Positions 49,918 through 58,908 are shown, counted from the first letter of the stretch. The stretch: DNA of 64,000 nt from JAVBQO01 sp031548885 (GCA_031548885.1 JAVBQO010000004.1:36430-100429); one strand, 5' to 3'. Translations and numbers: made by a program. Notes: generated from the sequence alone by a model not told the origin.

Positions 49918-51082
49918 CGATTGTTTTCGAAACTTCGCTCGGCAAATACGGTTTTGCGTGTTTGAACCCTGCTTCCCATTTGTAATCTTTGCCGAATCCC
50001 AAATCCTTCATCAATTTCGTCGGCGCGTTTCGCACGTGCAATGGAACGGGTGAGTCGGGGAATTTTTCGGCTAGTTTTTCGAATTTGTACATCAAATCTG
50101 TGGTTTCGCGCGATTTCGCACTTTTCGCAAGCGCCGTCGCGACGTGAAACAACACGTATTTGCATTCCGGCAAGCCGACGCGTTCGACGGCGTCAAACGC
50201 CGAAACCGCCAAACTGACCGCACCGTTTCCGGCTAGTCCGATGTCCTCGGACGCGAAAACGATCATGCGCCTAGCGATGAATTTTGGATCTTCGCCGGCC
50301 GCGATCATACGCGCCAAATAATACAGCGTGGCGTCGACGTCGGACGCGCGCATCGATTTGATGAAGGCCGAAATCACGTCGTAGTGCATGTCGCCTTTTT
50401 TATCAAATCCCGGCAATCTTTTTCCGGCGGCTTGTTGGACGATTTCGGGCGTGATTTTCGTGTTTTGCGAAAGCTCTAACGCGACTTCCAACGTGCCGAG
50501 TGCACGCCGCGCGTCGCCGGACGACAATTCCGCGAGCATCTCGATCGCTTTGGGCGAAATCTTTTTCGTGGCGTTTTCTGATTTTAACGCACGCTTGATG
50601 ATCTTGACCAAATCATCGCGCGAAAGTTGTTCCAAAACGATGACGCGCGACCGCGAAATCAACGGCGTGATGACTTCGAACGACGGATTTTCGGTTGTGG
50701 CGCCGATCAGCGTGATCAGGCCGGATTCGACGTGGGGCAAAAACGCGTCTTGTTGGGCTTTGTTGAAACGGTGAATTTCGTCGACAAACAAAATCGTGCG
50801 AATTTGTAAATTCCAGTTTTGGCGAGCGCGTTCGACGATTTGTACGACGTCGGCCTTTTTTGCAGTCACGGCGGAAATTTCTACGAAATCCGCATCCAAA
50901 TCAGACGCAATAATTCGTGCCAACGTGGTTTTGCCAGTTCCCGGCGGTCCCCACAAAATCAACGAAACTGGTTCGCGCGACTCGACGATTTTTGTCAAGA
51001 TTTTGCCTGGCCCAACCAAATGCTGCTGGCCGATAATCTCGGACAGTTTGGTTGGGCGCAGGCGATCGGCGAGGGGTTGCAT
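49889..51082 (-). CDS. rarA: Replication-associated recombination protein RarA (MgsA)
   Basis: 397 residues. The AAA+ core has Walker A WGPPGTGKTTLARI (near 45), Walker B ILFVDEIHRFNKAQQD, sensor 1 IGATTENPSF and the arginine finger SRSRVIVLE. The clamp-loader-like C-terminal tetramerisation domain follows (YHxx-type ALDAVERVGLPECKY, PVPLHVRNAPTKLMKDLG). RarA acts at stalled forks. Leaderless (TATAAT, 6 nt). The C-terminal tail after residue 380 is short and polar. Confidence 0.96.
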   Translation of the reverse strand: MQPLADRLRPTKLSEIIGQQHLVGPGKILTKIVESREPVSLILWGPPGTGKTTLARIIASDLDADFVEISAVTAKKADVVQIVERARQNWNLQIRTILFVDEIHRFNKAQQDAFLPHVESGLITLIGATTENPSFEVITPLISRSRVIVLEQLSRDDLVKIIKRALKSENATKKISPKAIEMLAELSSGDARRALGTLEVALELSQNTKITPEIVQQAAGKRLPGFDKKGDMHYDVISAFIKSMRASDVDATLYYLARMIAAGEDPKFIARRMIVFASEDIGLAGNGAVSLAVSAFDAVERVGLPECKYVLFHVATALAKSAKSRETTDLMYKFEKLAEKFPDSPVPLHVRNAPTKLMKDLGFGKDYKWEAGFKHAKPYLPSEVSKTIDDTDSGQTR

Positions 51083-51122
51083 GTTTTAATTATAGCGCTT
51101 TTATAATTTTTGCGCACGTTCG

Positions 51123-51740
51123 TCAAATGGTTACGGCCGAATCGATTTTTTGCGGAGGATTTTCGCCGTCGATCACAATCGCTTGATCGTTTGGAAGAGG
51201 TTCAAAATTAAACTTACCAGTATAGTTTTTCGCCAGTTTGTCATATTGCGCCGAATATTTTTCCGTGCCGAAATGCGGCATAGGCACGAAATCGATCAAA
51301 TTGAGGCCGTCGTAATTTCGCAAATCGGGCGCTTTTAATGCGTCGTCCAGAAATTGCATTGGTGCAATCGACGGCCCCAAGATTGCCGCACCAGCGCTAG
51401 CGCCGACGTAAGGAATTTCGCGATTGACTGCGTCGATAATGATCTTATCGTGGCCGAATTTTTTCAGTTCGTCCAACAAATAAAATGAATTTCCGCCAGC
51501 CACATAGATCGCATCGTTTTGATCGATAGCTTGGCGTAGCTGCGAGGCGCTAATTTGCGATAAATCGATGTTCGTTAATCGATATCCTGCGGATTGTAAT
51601 TTTGAAAAATCGTCGTAGACAAATGTTGGATTTTCGTAAACGTTTCCAGCGGTAGGGACAAATACGATTCGTGAACGGTTCGGAATGAAATTGCGGACTG
51701 CACCCAGGTTCTTCGCTATCAATAACATTCTCCTTGGCAT
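51123..51740 (-). CDS. Peptidase E-like (S51) protein
   Basis: 205 residues. VAGGNSFYLLDELKK is followed by the nucleophile elbow GASAGAAILGPSIAP, as in dipeptidase E and cyanophycinase (S51). The His in VPMPHFGTEKY completes the likely Ser-His-Glu set. S51 dipeptidases cleave Asp-Xaa dipeptides, so it fits peptide salvage alongside pepP. Start 51740 is supported by TAGAAT ending 6 nt upstream (leaderless). A second ATG four codons later has AAGGAG too close to be used. Divergent from ddl. Confidence 0.9.
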   Translation of the reverse strand: MPRRMLLIAKNLGAVRNFIPNRSRIVFVPTAGNVYENPTFVYDDFSKLQSAGYRLTNIDLSQISASQLRQAIDQNDAIYVAGGNSFYLLDELKKFGHDKIIIDAVNREIPYVGASAGAAILGPSIAPMQFLDDALKAPDLRNYDGLNLIDFVPMPHFGTEKYSAQYDKLAKNYTGKFNFEPLPNDQAIVIDGENPPQKIDSAVTI

Positions 51741-51778
51741 GTTTCAATTCTAGCATGCGGACATGATATAATTTGAGC

Positions 51779-52804
51779 ATGAATCGCACGAAAGTTTTAT
51801 TACTATTCGGCGGCGAATCTTCGGAGCACGAGGTGTCTATTAACTCGGCGAAAAATGTTTACGCGGCGATCGACGATGCGAAATTCGACGTGATTCCTGT
51901 GTATATCGACAAGCACGGCCATTGGTGGTTGCTGGACAATTTTGACGACGAAATTATTTTGGACGAGGCCGAGCAAATCATGCCGGTATTGGGCGCGGGT
52001 GGTTTTGTTGGCATGCAGTCGCGAAATGTATTGAAACCGGACGTGATTTTGCCAATTCTGCACGGGCGCGGCGGCGAAGACGGTTCAGTGCAAGGTTTAG
52101 CGCAGTTATTGAATATCCCGATTGTCGGCTGTGACATTGCAGCATCGGCGGTATGCATGGACAAAGATTTGGCGAAACATTTGCTGCAAGGCATGGGGCT
52201 AAAAACCGCGCCGCACAAATCGGTCATGAGGTGGCAAAAAGCGCCGAATTTCGCGGAATTATCGGTGCGGCTAGGCGACGATTTGTTCGTCAAACCAACT
52301 GCACAGGGCTCGTCGGTCGGCGTGTCGCGCGTACGAAGTCAGACGGAACTAACAAACGCGCTAGACGAAGCATTCCGATACGATAGCCAAGTTTTGATTG
52401 AACAGGCCATCGCCGGCCGCGAATTGGAGGTTGCGGTGCTCGGCAATCCGCCAACTGTCGAAGCTAGCGATGTCGGCGAAATTACGGCAGCCGACTTTTA
52501 TGATTATGACACCAAATACGGCACTGGATCGACGGCCAAAATCCAAATCCCGGCGGATTTGCCCGACGAAACCCGTGAACAGATCCGCATGCAGGCGTTG
52601 CAAGTTTTCGAAATCCTAAACTGCTCCGGCTTGGCGCGGGTTGACTTTTTCTTGGCAAAAAACGGCGAAATTTATGTCAATGAAGTCAACACTTTGCCGG
52701 GCTTCACCAATATCAGTATGTATCCGAAATTGTGGATGGCAGCTGGCGTGACGTATCCGCAACTGATTGAGCGGCTTATCAATTTGGCGCTCAGTCGTGT
52801 ATAA
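51779..52804 (+). CDS. ddl: D-alanine--D-alanine ligase
   Basis: 341 residues, an ATP-grasp ligase: LLFGGESSEHEVSINSA, LPILHGRGGEDGSVQGLAQLLNIPIVG, DLFVKPTAQGSSVGVSRV, and the metal-binding ARVDFFLAKNGEIYVNEVNTLPGFT. It makes the D-Ala-D-Ala dipeptide of peptidoglycan, so the cell completes its own wall precursors at this step. TATAAT (51767-51772) ends 6 nt before ATG 51779. An in-frame TTG at 51773 lies inside the promoter spacer and is rejected. Confidence 0.97.
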   Translation: MNRTKVLLLFGGESSEHEVSINSAKNVYAAIDDAKFDVIPVYIDKHGHWWLLDNFDDEIILDEAEQIMPVLGAGGFVGMQSRNVLKPDVILPILHGRGGEDGSVQGLAQLLNIPIVGCDIAASAVCMDKDLAKHLLQGMGLKTAPHKSVMRWQKAPNFAELSVRLGDDLFVKPTAQGSSVGVSRVRSQTELTNALDEAFRYDSQVLIEQAIAGRELEVAVLGNPPTVEASDVGEITAADFYDYDTKYGTGSTAKIQIPADLPDETREQIRMQALQVFEILNCSGLARVDFFLAKNGEIYVNEVNTLPGFTNISMYPKLWMAAGVTYPQLIERLINLALSRV

Positions 52805-52814
52805 TATAGACACA

Positions 52815-52907
52815 ATGGTTTGCGAATGCGGAACGGAAATTGACGAAAATGGCGAAGCGATTTATGCGTGCAACTGCGCCAGTCCGGCGCTTGGGGCCAG
52901 TGAATAA
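52815..52907 (+). CDS. 30-residue CxC...CxC micro-protein
   Basis: This short frame, MVCECGTEIDENGEAIYACN then CASPALGASE, has two CxC pairs 15 residues apart, a plausible single zinc or iron-sulfur site. TATAAT (52800-52805) ends 9 nt before the ATG, in line with the leaderless genes of this genome. It fills most of the gap between ddl and the slipin gene. Native codon use and a stop before the next ribosome-binding site support it, but the small size leaves it uncertain. Confidence 0.5.
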   Translation: MVCECGTEIDENGEAIYACNCASPALGASE

Positions 52908-52932
52908 ACGTAAATAAAAGAGGAGAAATGAT

Positions 52933-53685
52933 ATGGTTTGGCTATGGATTGTGATAGCGGTTCTGGTGGTTTATTTCCTGTGTGGCATCAAAATTATCAA
53001 TCAATATCAGCGCGGTGTGATTTTGACATTGGGGAAATTTACCGGCGTGCGCCAGCCGGGCTTGAAAATTATCTTGCCAATTTTCCAACGGGTAATTTTT
53101 GTTGACGTGCGTTCGACGCCGATCGACGTCCCGAAACAAGAAGTCATTACCAAAGATAACGTGACCGTCGGTGTTGACGCAGTTGTCTATTTTCGCGCCG
53201 TCAACCCGGAAAAAGCAATTCTGGAAACAACGAATTATATTTACGCGACATCGCAATTCGCCCAAGCGGCGTTGCGCGATGTGACCGGAAATGTCGAAAT
53301 GGACGAATTGTTATCCAAGCGCGACGAAATCAGCGAACAGATCAAAACCATCGTTGACCAACACACCGAACCGTGGGGAATCGACGTCGAAACTGTCAAA
53401 ATCCAAAACATCGAATTGCCGCAGGACATGAAACGCGCCATGGCCAAACAGGCCGAGGCCGAGCGCGAACGCCGCGCCAATATCATCAACGCCGATGGCG
53501 AAAAGGCCGCGTCGAAAACTTTGGCAGAAGCCGCTGAGATGCTGGCCGCCGCGCCGGGCGCAATCAACCTGCGAACTTTGAATACGTTGGAACGGATTTC
53601 GACCGAACCGTCACAGAAAACGATGGTTTTGTTCCCGGTTGAATTGTTGGATGCGCTGCGTGGTAAGCAGCGGGGCGAAAAGTAG
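52933..53685 (+). CDS. Slipin (SPFH/band 7 stomatin-like) protein
   Basis: 250 residues: an N-terminal membrane helix (2-20), then a band 7 domain (YQRGVILTLGKFTGVRQPGLKIILPIFQRV, VDVRSTPIDVPKQEVITKDNVTVGVDAVVYFRA), and a charged coiled-coil (MAKQAEAERERRANIINADGEKAA). It is typical of bacterial slipins that organise membrane domains and often pair with NfeD-type proteases, which are not seen here. An AGAGGAG site lies 6-7 nt before the ATG. It overlaps the Nudix gene by one base. Confidence 0.93.
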   Translation: MVWLWIVIAVLVVYFLCGIKIINQYQRGVILTLGKFTGVRQPGLKIILPIFQRVIFVDVRSTPIDVPKQEVITKDNVTVGVDAVVYFRAVNPEKAILETTNYIYATSQFAQAALRDVTGNVEMDELLSKRDEISEQIKTIVDQHTEPWGIDVETVKIQNIELPQDMKRAMAKQAEAERERRANIINADGEKAASKTLAEAAEMLAAAPGAINLRTLNTLERISTEPSQKTMVLFPVELLDALRGKQRGEK

Positions 53686-54089
53686 TGCTCCGGCTGGCCG
53701 GTTGCGTCATCACTGACAAAACTGGCGCAATACTGATGTTGCATCGCAACACGCCGAAACGCACGCAGTGGGAAATTCCCGGCGGCAAAATCGAGGACGG
53801 CGAAACGATTTCGCAAACGGCCGAACGCGAACTGGCCGAAGAACTTGGCATCAAGGTTGAAACGGGCGAACTGCTGGGCGAGCACTGCTTTTCGGAGGAC
53901 GACAACGAGATGAGCTATTGTTGGATTCGTGCGAAAATTATCAGTGGCGATCCAAAAATCATGGAGCCGCAAACGCACGATTCGTTCGCGTACTTTTCGA
54001 TTGTCGAGTTGTGCAAAATAGAGAATGGTCTGTCGGAAAATGCGAAAAATTTCGTGCGGGAACATCGGGCTGGCAGCTTTCGGCTATAG
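53685..54089 (+). CDS. Nudix hydrolase
   Basis: 134 residues. The Nudix box GGKIEDGETISQTAERELAEELGI (near 31-54) matches Gx5Ex7REUxEExGU. The WEIPGGKIEDG context resembles MutT-like nucleotide-sanitising enzymes, but the substrate cannot be read. The GTG start shares its G with the TAG of the slipin gene, so translation is coupled. The C-terminus ends convergently 9 bp from the next gene. Confidence 0.92.
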   Translation: MLRLAGCVITDKTGAILMLHRNTPKRTQWEIPGGKIEDGETISQTAERELAEELGIKVETGELLGEHCFSEDDNEMSYCWIRAKIISGDPKIMEPQTHDSFAYFSIVELCKIENGLSENAKNFVREHRAGSFRL

Positions 54090-54097
54090 CCGGTCGA

Positions 54098-55090
54098 TTA
54101 TTCGCAAAATACGTCCGCTAAGCCTCTAGGTTTGAAATCAGCAGGCCAATTGTCGGTCAAAACTGCAGCGAGTCCCGTCGGCAGAATTTTCCCGCTATCC
54201 GGGTCGACGCCAGTTTCGTTGTGGCTAGAAAAGTCACGCGAAATTTTTGGATTTATGTCCGGTGCTGCTCGCAAGATTGCCCTCAGTGTTTTGATCATAA
54301 AGGAGCGAGCTTCCTCCTTTTTCTCCTGTAGATCATTTGGGCGGCGGCCGATGATTTTGGACTCGACGAACTCTTTGCCCAACACGCGCTCTGATAAATT
54401 CTCCAGGTCACTAATCTCGCATTTCATGATGTCGAACTCTATTTCCGGAGTAAATCTTTCTGGCAAAAATAAACCTTCGATTTCTGGACGCGACCAGCGA
54501 CTTGAATCGATGACAAGTGGTTTGACGGTACGTTTTGGCCGCGTATACTGGCTGAACAACTGTTTTTGATTGTAGCCGATGCGTTTTTGCAATAGTGCCA
54601 GACTCTCCGTGAGGCAATCAGTCATGTCGCTGTTCCAAATGGTTGCCGGTACGAACCAATCATCAATTTTGCCTTCGCGAAAATCACGATCAGCCAAACG
54701 CGCTGCGTTTCGCAGATGCACGTCCGAAATTATGTCAAAATATGTAATTTTCCGATCCGCTACTACCATATCGAACGCAGCGTCGGCGAGCTTGCCTTCG
54801 AGCAGTACTATGCGATCCTGCGGCAGATTGCCGTACATTTGCCGGTTCAGCTCGTCGGGCGCGGGTTGATTGCGTTCGTCGGGGTAGTTTTCTTTGACAA
54901 ATTCGCCAGTTCGAACGATATACGGGTCGTCGAGGCCATTTTCTCTTAGGCCATTCAGCAATGCCGCAAATACAGTTGACGACATGCTGACCGGAATCCT
55001 CCCGCGAACCGCGAAAATATGGTCCGGATCGGGATTGTGTAAAGTTTCCTGGACCGTTTGCTGTAGATTGCGGTACTCGAGAGAGCTCAT
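54098..55090 (-). CDS. Hypothetical protein, 330 aa
   Basis: I do not recognise this family. The protein is soluble, with no signal or membrane helix. Segments worth noting are VVADRKITYFDIISDVHLRNAARLADRDF near 110-135 and the C-terminal charged helix LQEKKEEARSFMIKTLRAIL. There are only two cysteines and no standard nucleotide motif. It has the best promoter among leaderless genes: TTGACA (55120-55125) and TATAGT (55097-55102), 17 bp apart, with 6 nt to the ATG. Codon use is mixed, less GCG/AAA-rich than neighbours. Confidence 0.6.
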   Translation of the reverse strand: MSSLEYRNLQQTVQETLHNPDPDHIFAVRGRIPVSMSSTVFAALLNGLRENGLDDPYIVRTGEFVKENYPDERNQPAPDELNRQMYGNLPQDRIVLLEGKLADAAFDMVVADRKITYFDIISDVHLRNAARLADRDFREGKIDDWFVPATIWNSDMTDCLTESLALLQKRIGYNQKQLFSQYTRPKRTVKPLVIDSSRWSRPEIEGLFLPERFTPEIEFDIMKCEISDLENLSERVLGKEFVESKIIGRRPNDLQEKKEEARSFMIKTLRAILRAAPDINPKISRDFSSHNETGVDPDSGKILPTGLAAVLTDNWPADFKPRGLADVFCE

Positions 55091-55189
55091 TATTTAACTA
55101 TACAACTAAATGATGGATATGTCAATATAACGCTGAATGACAAATCTGAATAATGAGGCGGTTTAAGCGCTTCTGCGTGCTTTGGCCTG

Positions 55190-55218
55190 TTGATTTTTCG
55201 CAAACAATTCGATAAAAT
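55190..55218 (+). promoter_or_regulatory. Promoter of tRNA-Gly
   Basis: TTGATT (55190-55195) and TAAAAT (55213-55218) are 17 bp apart. Transcription should begin near 55225, six bases before the mature 5' end. Confidence 0.7.
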
Positions 55219-55230
55219 AATTGGTGTCAT

Positions 55231-55306
55231 GCGGGTTTAGCTCAGTTGTTAGAGCGCTTCCTTGCCAAGGAAGAGGTCGAGAGTTAGAGTCTCTTAACCC
55301 GCACCA
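55231..55306 (+). tRNA. tRNA-Gly (anticodon GCC) with an altered 19-56 pair
   Basis: A 76-nt cloverleaf with encoded CCA. Acceptor GCGGGTT/AACCCGC, anticodon arm CTTCC-TTGCCAA-GGAAG. The D-loop is AGTTGTTA, so position 19 is U instead of G. The T-loop is TTAGAGT, so position 56 is A instead of C. The two changes are complementary and could keep the tertiary pair as U-A. The other three tRNAs here have the normal G19-C56. Confidence 0.95.
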
Positions 55307-55317
55307 TATGGGAAAAT

Positions 55318-55340
55318 GAAGACGCTTCGGCGTCTTTTTC
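55318..55340 (+). terminator. Rho-independent terminator of tRNA-Gly
   Basis: The stem AAGACGC (55319-55325) and GCGTCTT (55330-55336) has a UUCG tetraloop, followed by a T run to 55339. Confidence 0.85.
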
Positions 55341-55512
55341 GTTTGCTTTCAATCTGTAAATTGGTAAAACAACCGGTGTGCAAACTTCTCCGAATGAATT
55401 TGCTCAAGACATTTTGTTCCGCGCTGCAAATTGTTCGGACTCGGGCAAGCAGAATCGGATCGCTCACGAGTTATTTTCGCAAAACCGCCCGCGTGCTATA
55501 ATAAACACAATC

Positions 55513-55539
55513 GTGAATGCGAAAAGTGGAGGAAAATGA
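55513..55539 (+). CDS. Possible 8-residue leader peptide
   Basis: A GTG frame (MNAKSGGK) begins 10 nt after TATAAT (55497-55502). Its TGA overlaps the ATG of the FAD-linked oxidase (AAAATGA). Such an upstream frame could couple or tune translation of the main gene. It might equally be chance, since the main gene also has GGAGG just upstream. Confidence 0.35.
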   Translation: MNAKSGGK

Positions 55540-57164
55540 GTAAAATCGCGAACTACCTGCAGCAACATTTGAATGGCGAAGTTGTGTCGTCGCCGCGGGT
55601 GCGGAAATTTTTCGCGACCGACGCTAGTATTTTGACAAAAACGCCGCAGATTATTGTCTATCCGCGAACGACCAATGATGTGCGAAAAGTGGCTCGCTTC
55701 ACTTGGCAACTGGCCGAAAAAGGCCACGTTTTGCCGATCACGGCGCGCGGCAGCGGCACCGACCAAACCGGCGCGGCAATCGGCAACGGCATCGTGATGG
55801 TTTTTCCGGCGCACATGCAAAAAATTCTGGAACTCGACACCAAAACGCGCATGGTTCGGGTGCAACCGGGCATGAACTTCAAAGCTTTGCAAGAAGCCAT
55901 GGCGACGCACGGATTATTTCTGCCGCCGTTTCCGTCCAGTTTCAAATATTCGACGATCGGCGGCGCGATCGCCAACAATACTTCTGGCGAAAAAGCATTG
56001 AAATACGGTTCGATGCGCAATTGGACCGACCGGCTAGAAGTCGTGTTGGCCAACGGCGAAGTTATCCAAACCGGCCGATTGAACAAGCGCGAATTGAATG
56101 CGAAAAAAGGTTTGCCGGGTATGGAAGGCGAAATTTACCGCGCGTTGGACGGATTGATTACCGACAATGTGGCGATCTTGGCGAAAAAGTCCGCCCAGAA
56201 ATTACCCGACAGCACCGGCTATGCCATCGAACGGGTCAAAAACGCTGACGGAACGTTTGATTTGACGCCGCTGATCGTCGGCTCGCAGGGAACGCTCGGC
56301 ATTGTCACGCAGGCGATTGTGAAACTAATGCCGCGTCCCGACGCAGCAGAATTGATGGCGGCGGCGCTGCGCACGACTGACGATTTGGGAAAAATTGTGA
56401 CGGAACTACGCGAACTGGAACCTAGTACGCTGGAGTTTATTGATGGCAGCACGCTGGAAATTATTGAACGCCAAACCGGCGCGAAACCTTACAAAAAATT
56501 CGGCAACGCACGTCCGGCAGCGATTTTGTTGCTAGAATTTGACGATTCGTCGGCCAGCAAACGTAGCAAAAAATCCAAACAAGCTGCAAAAATATTGCAA
56601 GAACACGGCGATGTTGTCACGGCGCAGAATTGGGAAGAGCAGGAAAGTTTGTGGGACATTCGCCACAGCGTGTCAACCATTACGAATTATAGCGAAAACA
56701 ATCAGGCTGCGCTGCCCGTTACCGGCGACGCAACTGTCGAGACCGCGAAAATGAACGAATTGTTGACACAGGTGCAGGAATTGTTGCGCCGTTATCATGT
56801 TCAAGCCGCGATTTGGGGCCACATTGGCGACGGAAACTTGAACGTGCAACCGTTGTTGGATTTGCGAAAAATCGGCGATCGCCAAAAAGTTTTCAAATTC
56901 ATGAAAAGTTATCACGAAATCGTTGCAAAATTGGACGGTTCGGTTGCTGGCGAATACGGCGATGGCCGATTGCGCGTGCCGTTCGTGCGGTCGCAGTACG
57001 GCGACGATTTGGCGAAAGTTTATGCTCAGGTCAAGCAAATTTTCGACCCGCGCGGCGTGTTGAACCCCGGTGTCAAAACTGATACAGAATTGAAAGATGT
57101 CGTGGCGGCGCTGCGCACGGAATACGATTTGACGCATTTGGCCGAATATCAGCCGCGAATTTAG
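55536..57164 (+). CDS. FAD-linked oxidase (D-lactate/glycolate dehydrogenase-like)
   Basis: 542 residues. A FAD-binding type 4 domain holds the PP loop-like PRTTNDVRKVARF, ITARGSGTDQTGAAIG and FPSSFKYSTIGGAIANNTSGEKALKYGSM (about 30-160). A GlcD/Dld C-terminal domain follows, with WGHIGDGNLNVQPLLDL and a final FDPRGVLNPG motif. It likely oxidises a 2-hydroxyacid such as D-lactate. The electron acceptor is unknown. I use ATG 55536, preceded by GGAGG, rather than the longer open frame from 55431, which lies upstream of the promoter. Confidence 0.88.
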   Translation: MSKIANYLQQHLNGEVVSSPRVRKFFATDASILTKTPQIIVYPRTTNDVRKVARFTWQLAEKGHVLPITARGSGTDQTGAAIGNGIVMVFPAHMQKILELDTKTRMVRVQPGMNFKALQEAMATHGLFLPPFPSSFKYSTIGGAIANNTSGEKALKYGSMRNWTDRLEVVLANGEVIQTGRLNKRELNAKKGLPGMEGEIYRALDGLITDNVAILAKKSAQKLPDSTGYAIERVKNADGTFDLTPLIVGSQGTLGIVTQAIVKLMPRPDAAELMAAALRTTDDLGKIVTELRELEPSTLEFIDGSTLEIIERQTGAKPYKKFGNARPAAILLLEFDDSSASKRSKKSKQAAKILQEHGDVVTAQNWEEQESLWDIRHSVSTITNYSENNQAALPVTGDATVETAKMNELLTQVQELLRRYHVQAAIWGHIGDGNLNVQPLLDLRKIGDRQKVFKFMKSYHEIVAKLDGSVAGEYGDGRLRVPFVRSQYGDDLAKVYAQVKQIFDPRGVLNPGVKTDTELKDVVAALRTEYDLTHLAEYQPRI

Positions 57165-57232
57165 CTTGCGAAAAACGTGCGATTTCGGTAGAATAATTTT
57201 GTTGAGTTTGCGAAAACTTTACAATCAAATAT

Positions 57233-57320
57233 GCGCGAGTGGCGGAATTGGTAGACGCGCTAGCTTCAGGAGCTAGTGAGCATTACGCTCGTGGAGGTTC
57301 AAGTCCTCTTTCGCGCACCA
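57233..57320 (+). tRNA. tRNA-Leu (anticodon CAG)
   Basis: An 88-nt type II tRNA. Acceptor GCGCGAG/TTCGCGC (with pairing to CGCGC), anticodon arm CTAGC-TTCAGGA-GCTAG giving CAG, long variable arm TGAGCATTACGCTCG, and T arm GGAGG-TTCAAGT-CCTCT, with CCA encoded. Its last 22 bases lie inside the 3' end of the convergent serine recombinase gene, and no T-rich terminator follows, which marks an integration junction. Confidence 0.96.
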
Positions 57321-58888
57321 GACGTGAATTTAACGGCTTTTACAAGTTCATCAAAGGGCGGTTTCCAGAGGTAGGAGACCGCTCTTTTGTCATCTATGAC
57401 TAGGTTCAGCATCAAAATTCGCACCAATTGATCTTTCTCTACTGGATTGCCCGCTCTCATCTTGTCAGCGGCCGTTTTTAGCAGGTTCAACATTTCATCT
57501 TTGGTAAGTTGAATTTTGTTCGGATCGGCTATTTTATCACTCAAATCCTTGCGTTTCTTGGTTAACTTTTTGATCTCACCATCTAGCTCTGCGATTTGGC
57601 TCGAATTGATTTCGAATGCGGGAGAGGTTGCTGGTATATTTGCTAGCCCTGACGAAAGACGCTTGATCTCGCCATTCTTATATTTAATCGCTCCTGAAAT
57701 GCTCGTGATATCCTCTTTGATAGATACGATGGCCTTGCTTGTATGGGTTTTGAATCGCTTGCTATACCGTTCGTAAGCTTCGTCATTGAGATTGAAATCC
57801 TCCAGGATTCTATATAGGCCATCGAAAATAAAATGTGCACGCACTGATTTGACCTTACGCGTACAGCCTTGATTCTTGCATGTGTAGCTTAGCACATGAG
57901 CATCACCCTTACTGCCGCGCCGAGTGCGATCCGCTTTCATGGGCTTGGGGCCATTGCAAACTCCGCAAAGTACGATGCCTTCGAGCGGTTTGAATATGAA
58001 ACGCTTCTTGTCGTGTGTGTCGCGTTTTCGCGTGTAAGCTAGCGATTGTACTCTGTTGTACAGCTCTTCATCTACCATGGTCTTAAAATCGTAATGCAGA
58101 GATAAATCAATGACGTCGTCGACCTGAGTTAACTTTCCGTAGTAAAAGGAGTCACGCATAACGTTCGCTACGGCATTTCGATTCGGGTTTATTCGACGGC
58201 TAACTTTGTTACGACGATTGATCTTGGTCATGCGGTGGACATTGTGCGCTTTCCAGTATTCAAGAATCTCGTCATATGTAGCGCCGTCGGCTCGCATAAT
58301 CCATCCGTTTTTAATAATAGGGAAGAACTGGTCGGTAACGTAATAACCCGTAACATCATCGCGTATATAACCCCATTTATATTGCCCGCCAGACTTTCCG
58401 TCCTCAAGGTTGCCGTCAATTCCTCGCATAATGTTTTCGCTCATGCCGTCAGTGTAATTTTTAGAAAAGACGAACATCATGCCGAGCATCATTTTGCCGT
58501 TGGCATTGTTTGTGAACTGATGCGTAACGAAGCGTAGGTCTTTAATTATGTAGTTATCGAGCATGTCAATAATCTTGCCGCTCTCAAGCATGTTGCGGCT
58601 TAGCCGATCTGGATGCCATGCTATAATGCCGTCATATTTTCCTGTTTCGACTTTTTGCAATAAGTCATCGAAACTGGCACGATTGTTTGCAATTCTTGCG
58701 GAAGTCTCGTCTTTGAAAACATCAACAATATTTAGCCCGTGCTGCTTCGCAAGTTTGCGACACTCCTTTTCCTGATCGTCAGTGGAGCGAACCTGGCTGT
58801 TGTTGTCCTCTGACGATTTGCGAATGTATAACGCGTATTTTAATTTTTTGAAGTCTTCGTTTGATAGTTCGGTGCGACGATTGCTCAT
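57299..58888 (-). CDS. Large serine recombinase (integrase)
   Basis: 529 residues. The resolvase domain has the catalytic Ser in YIRKSSEDN (Ser25) and arginines in WHPDRLSRNMLESG. A recombinase domain follows (INPNRNAVANVMRDSFYYGKL). A zinc ribbon has CGVC and CKNQGC, and a long coiled-coil (about 400-470) is typical of large serine integrases. Its coding end overlaps the tRNA-Leu(CAG) 3' end, so it sits at an insertion boundary. TAAAAT ends 6 nt before the ATG (leaderless). It has no TTGCGAAA, and its ATA/AGA-rich codons point to transfer. Confidence 0.95.
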   Translation of the reverse strand: MSNRRTELSNEDFKKLKYALYIRKSSEDNNSQVRSTDDQEKECRKLAKQHGLNIVDVFKDETSARIANNRASFDDLLQKVETGKYDGIIAWHPDRLSRNMLESGKIIDMLDNYIIKDLRFVTHQFTNNANGKMMLGMMFVFSKNYTDGMSENIMRGIDGNLEDGKSGGQYKWGYIRDDVTGYYVTDQFFPIIKNGWIMRADGATYDEILEYWKAHNVHRMTKINRRNKVSRRINPNRNAVANVMRDSFYYGKLTQVDDVIDLSLHYDFKTMVDEELYNRVQSLAYTRKRDTHDKKRFIFKPLEGIVLCGVCNGPKPMKADRTRRGSKGDAHVLSYTCKNQGCTRKVKSVRAHFIFDGLYRILEDFNLNDEAYERYSKRFKTHTSKAIVSIKEDITSISGAIKYKNGEIKRLSSGLANIPATSPAFEINSSQIAELDGEIKKLTKKRKDLSDKIADPNKIQLTKDEMLNLLKTAADKMRAGNPVEKDQLVRILMLNLVIDDKRAVSYLWKPPFDELVKAVKFTSGARKRT

Positions 58889-58908
58889 ATATTGATTTTA
58901 GCATTTGA

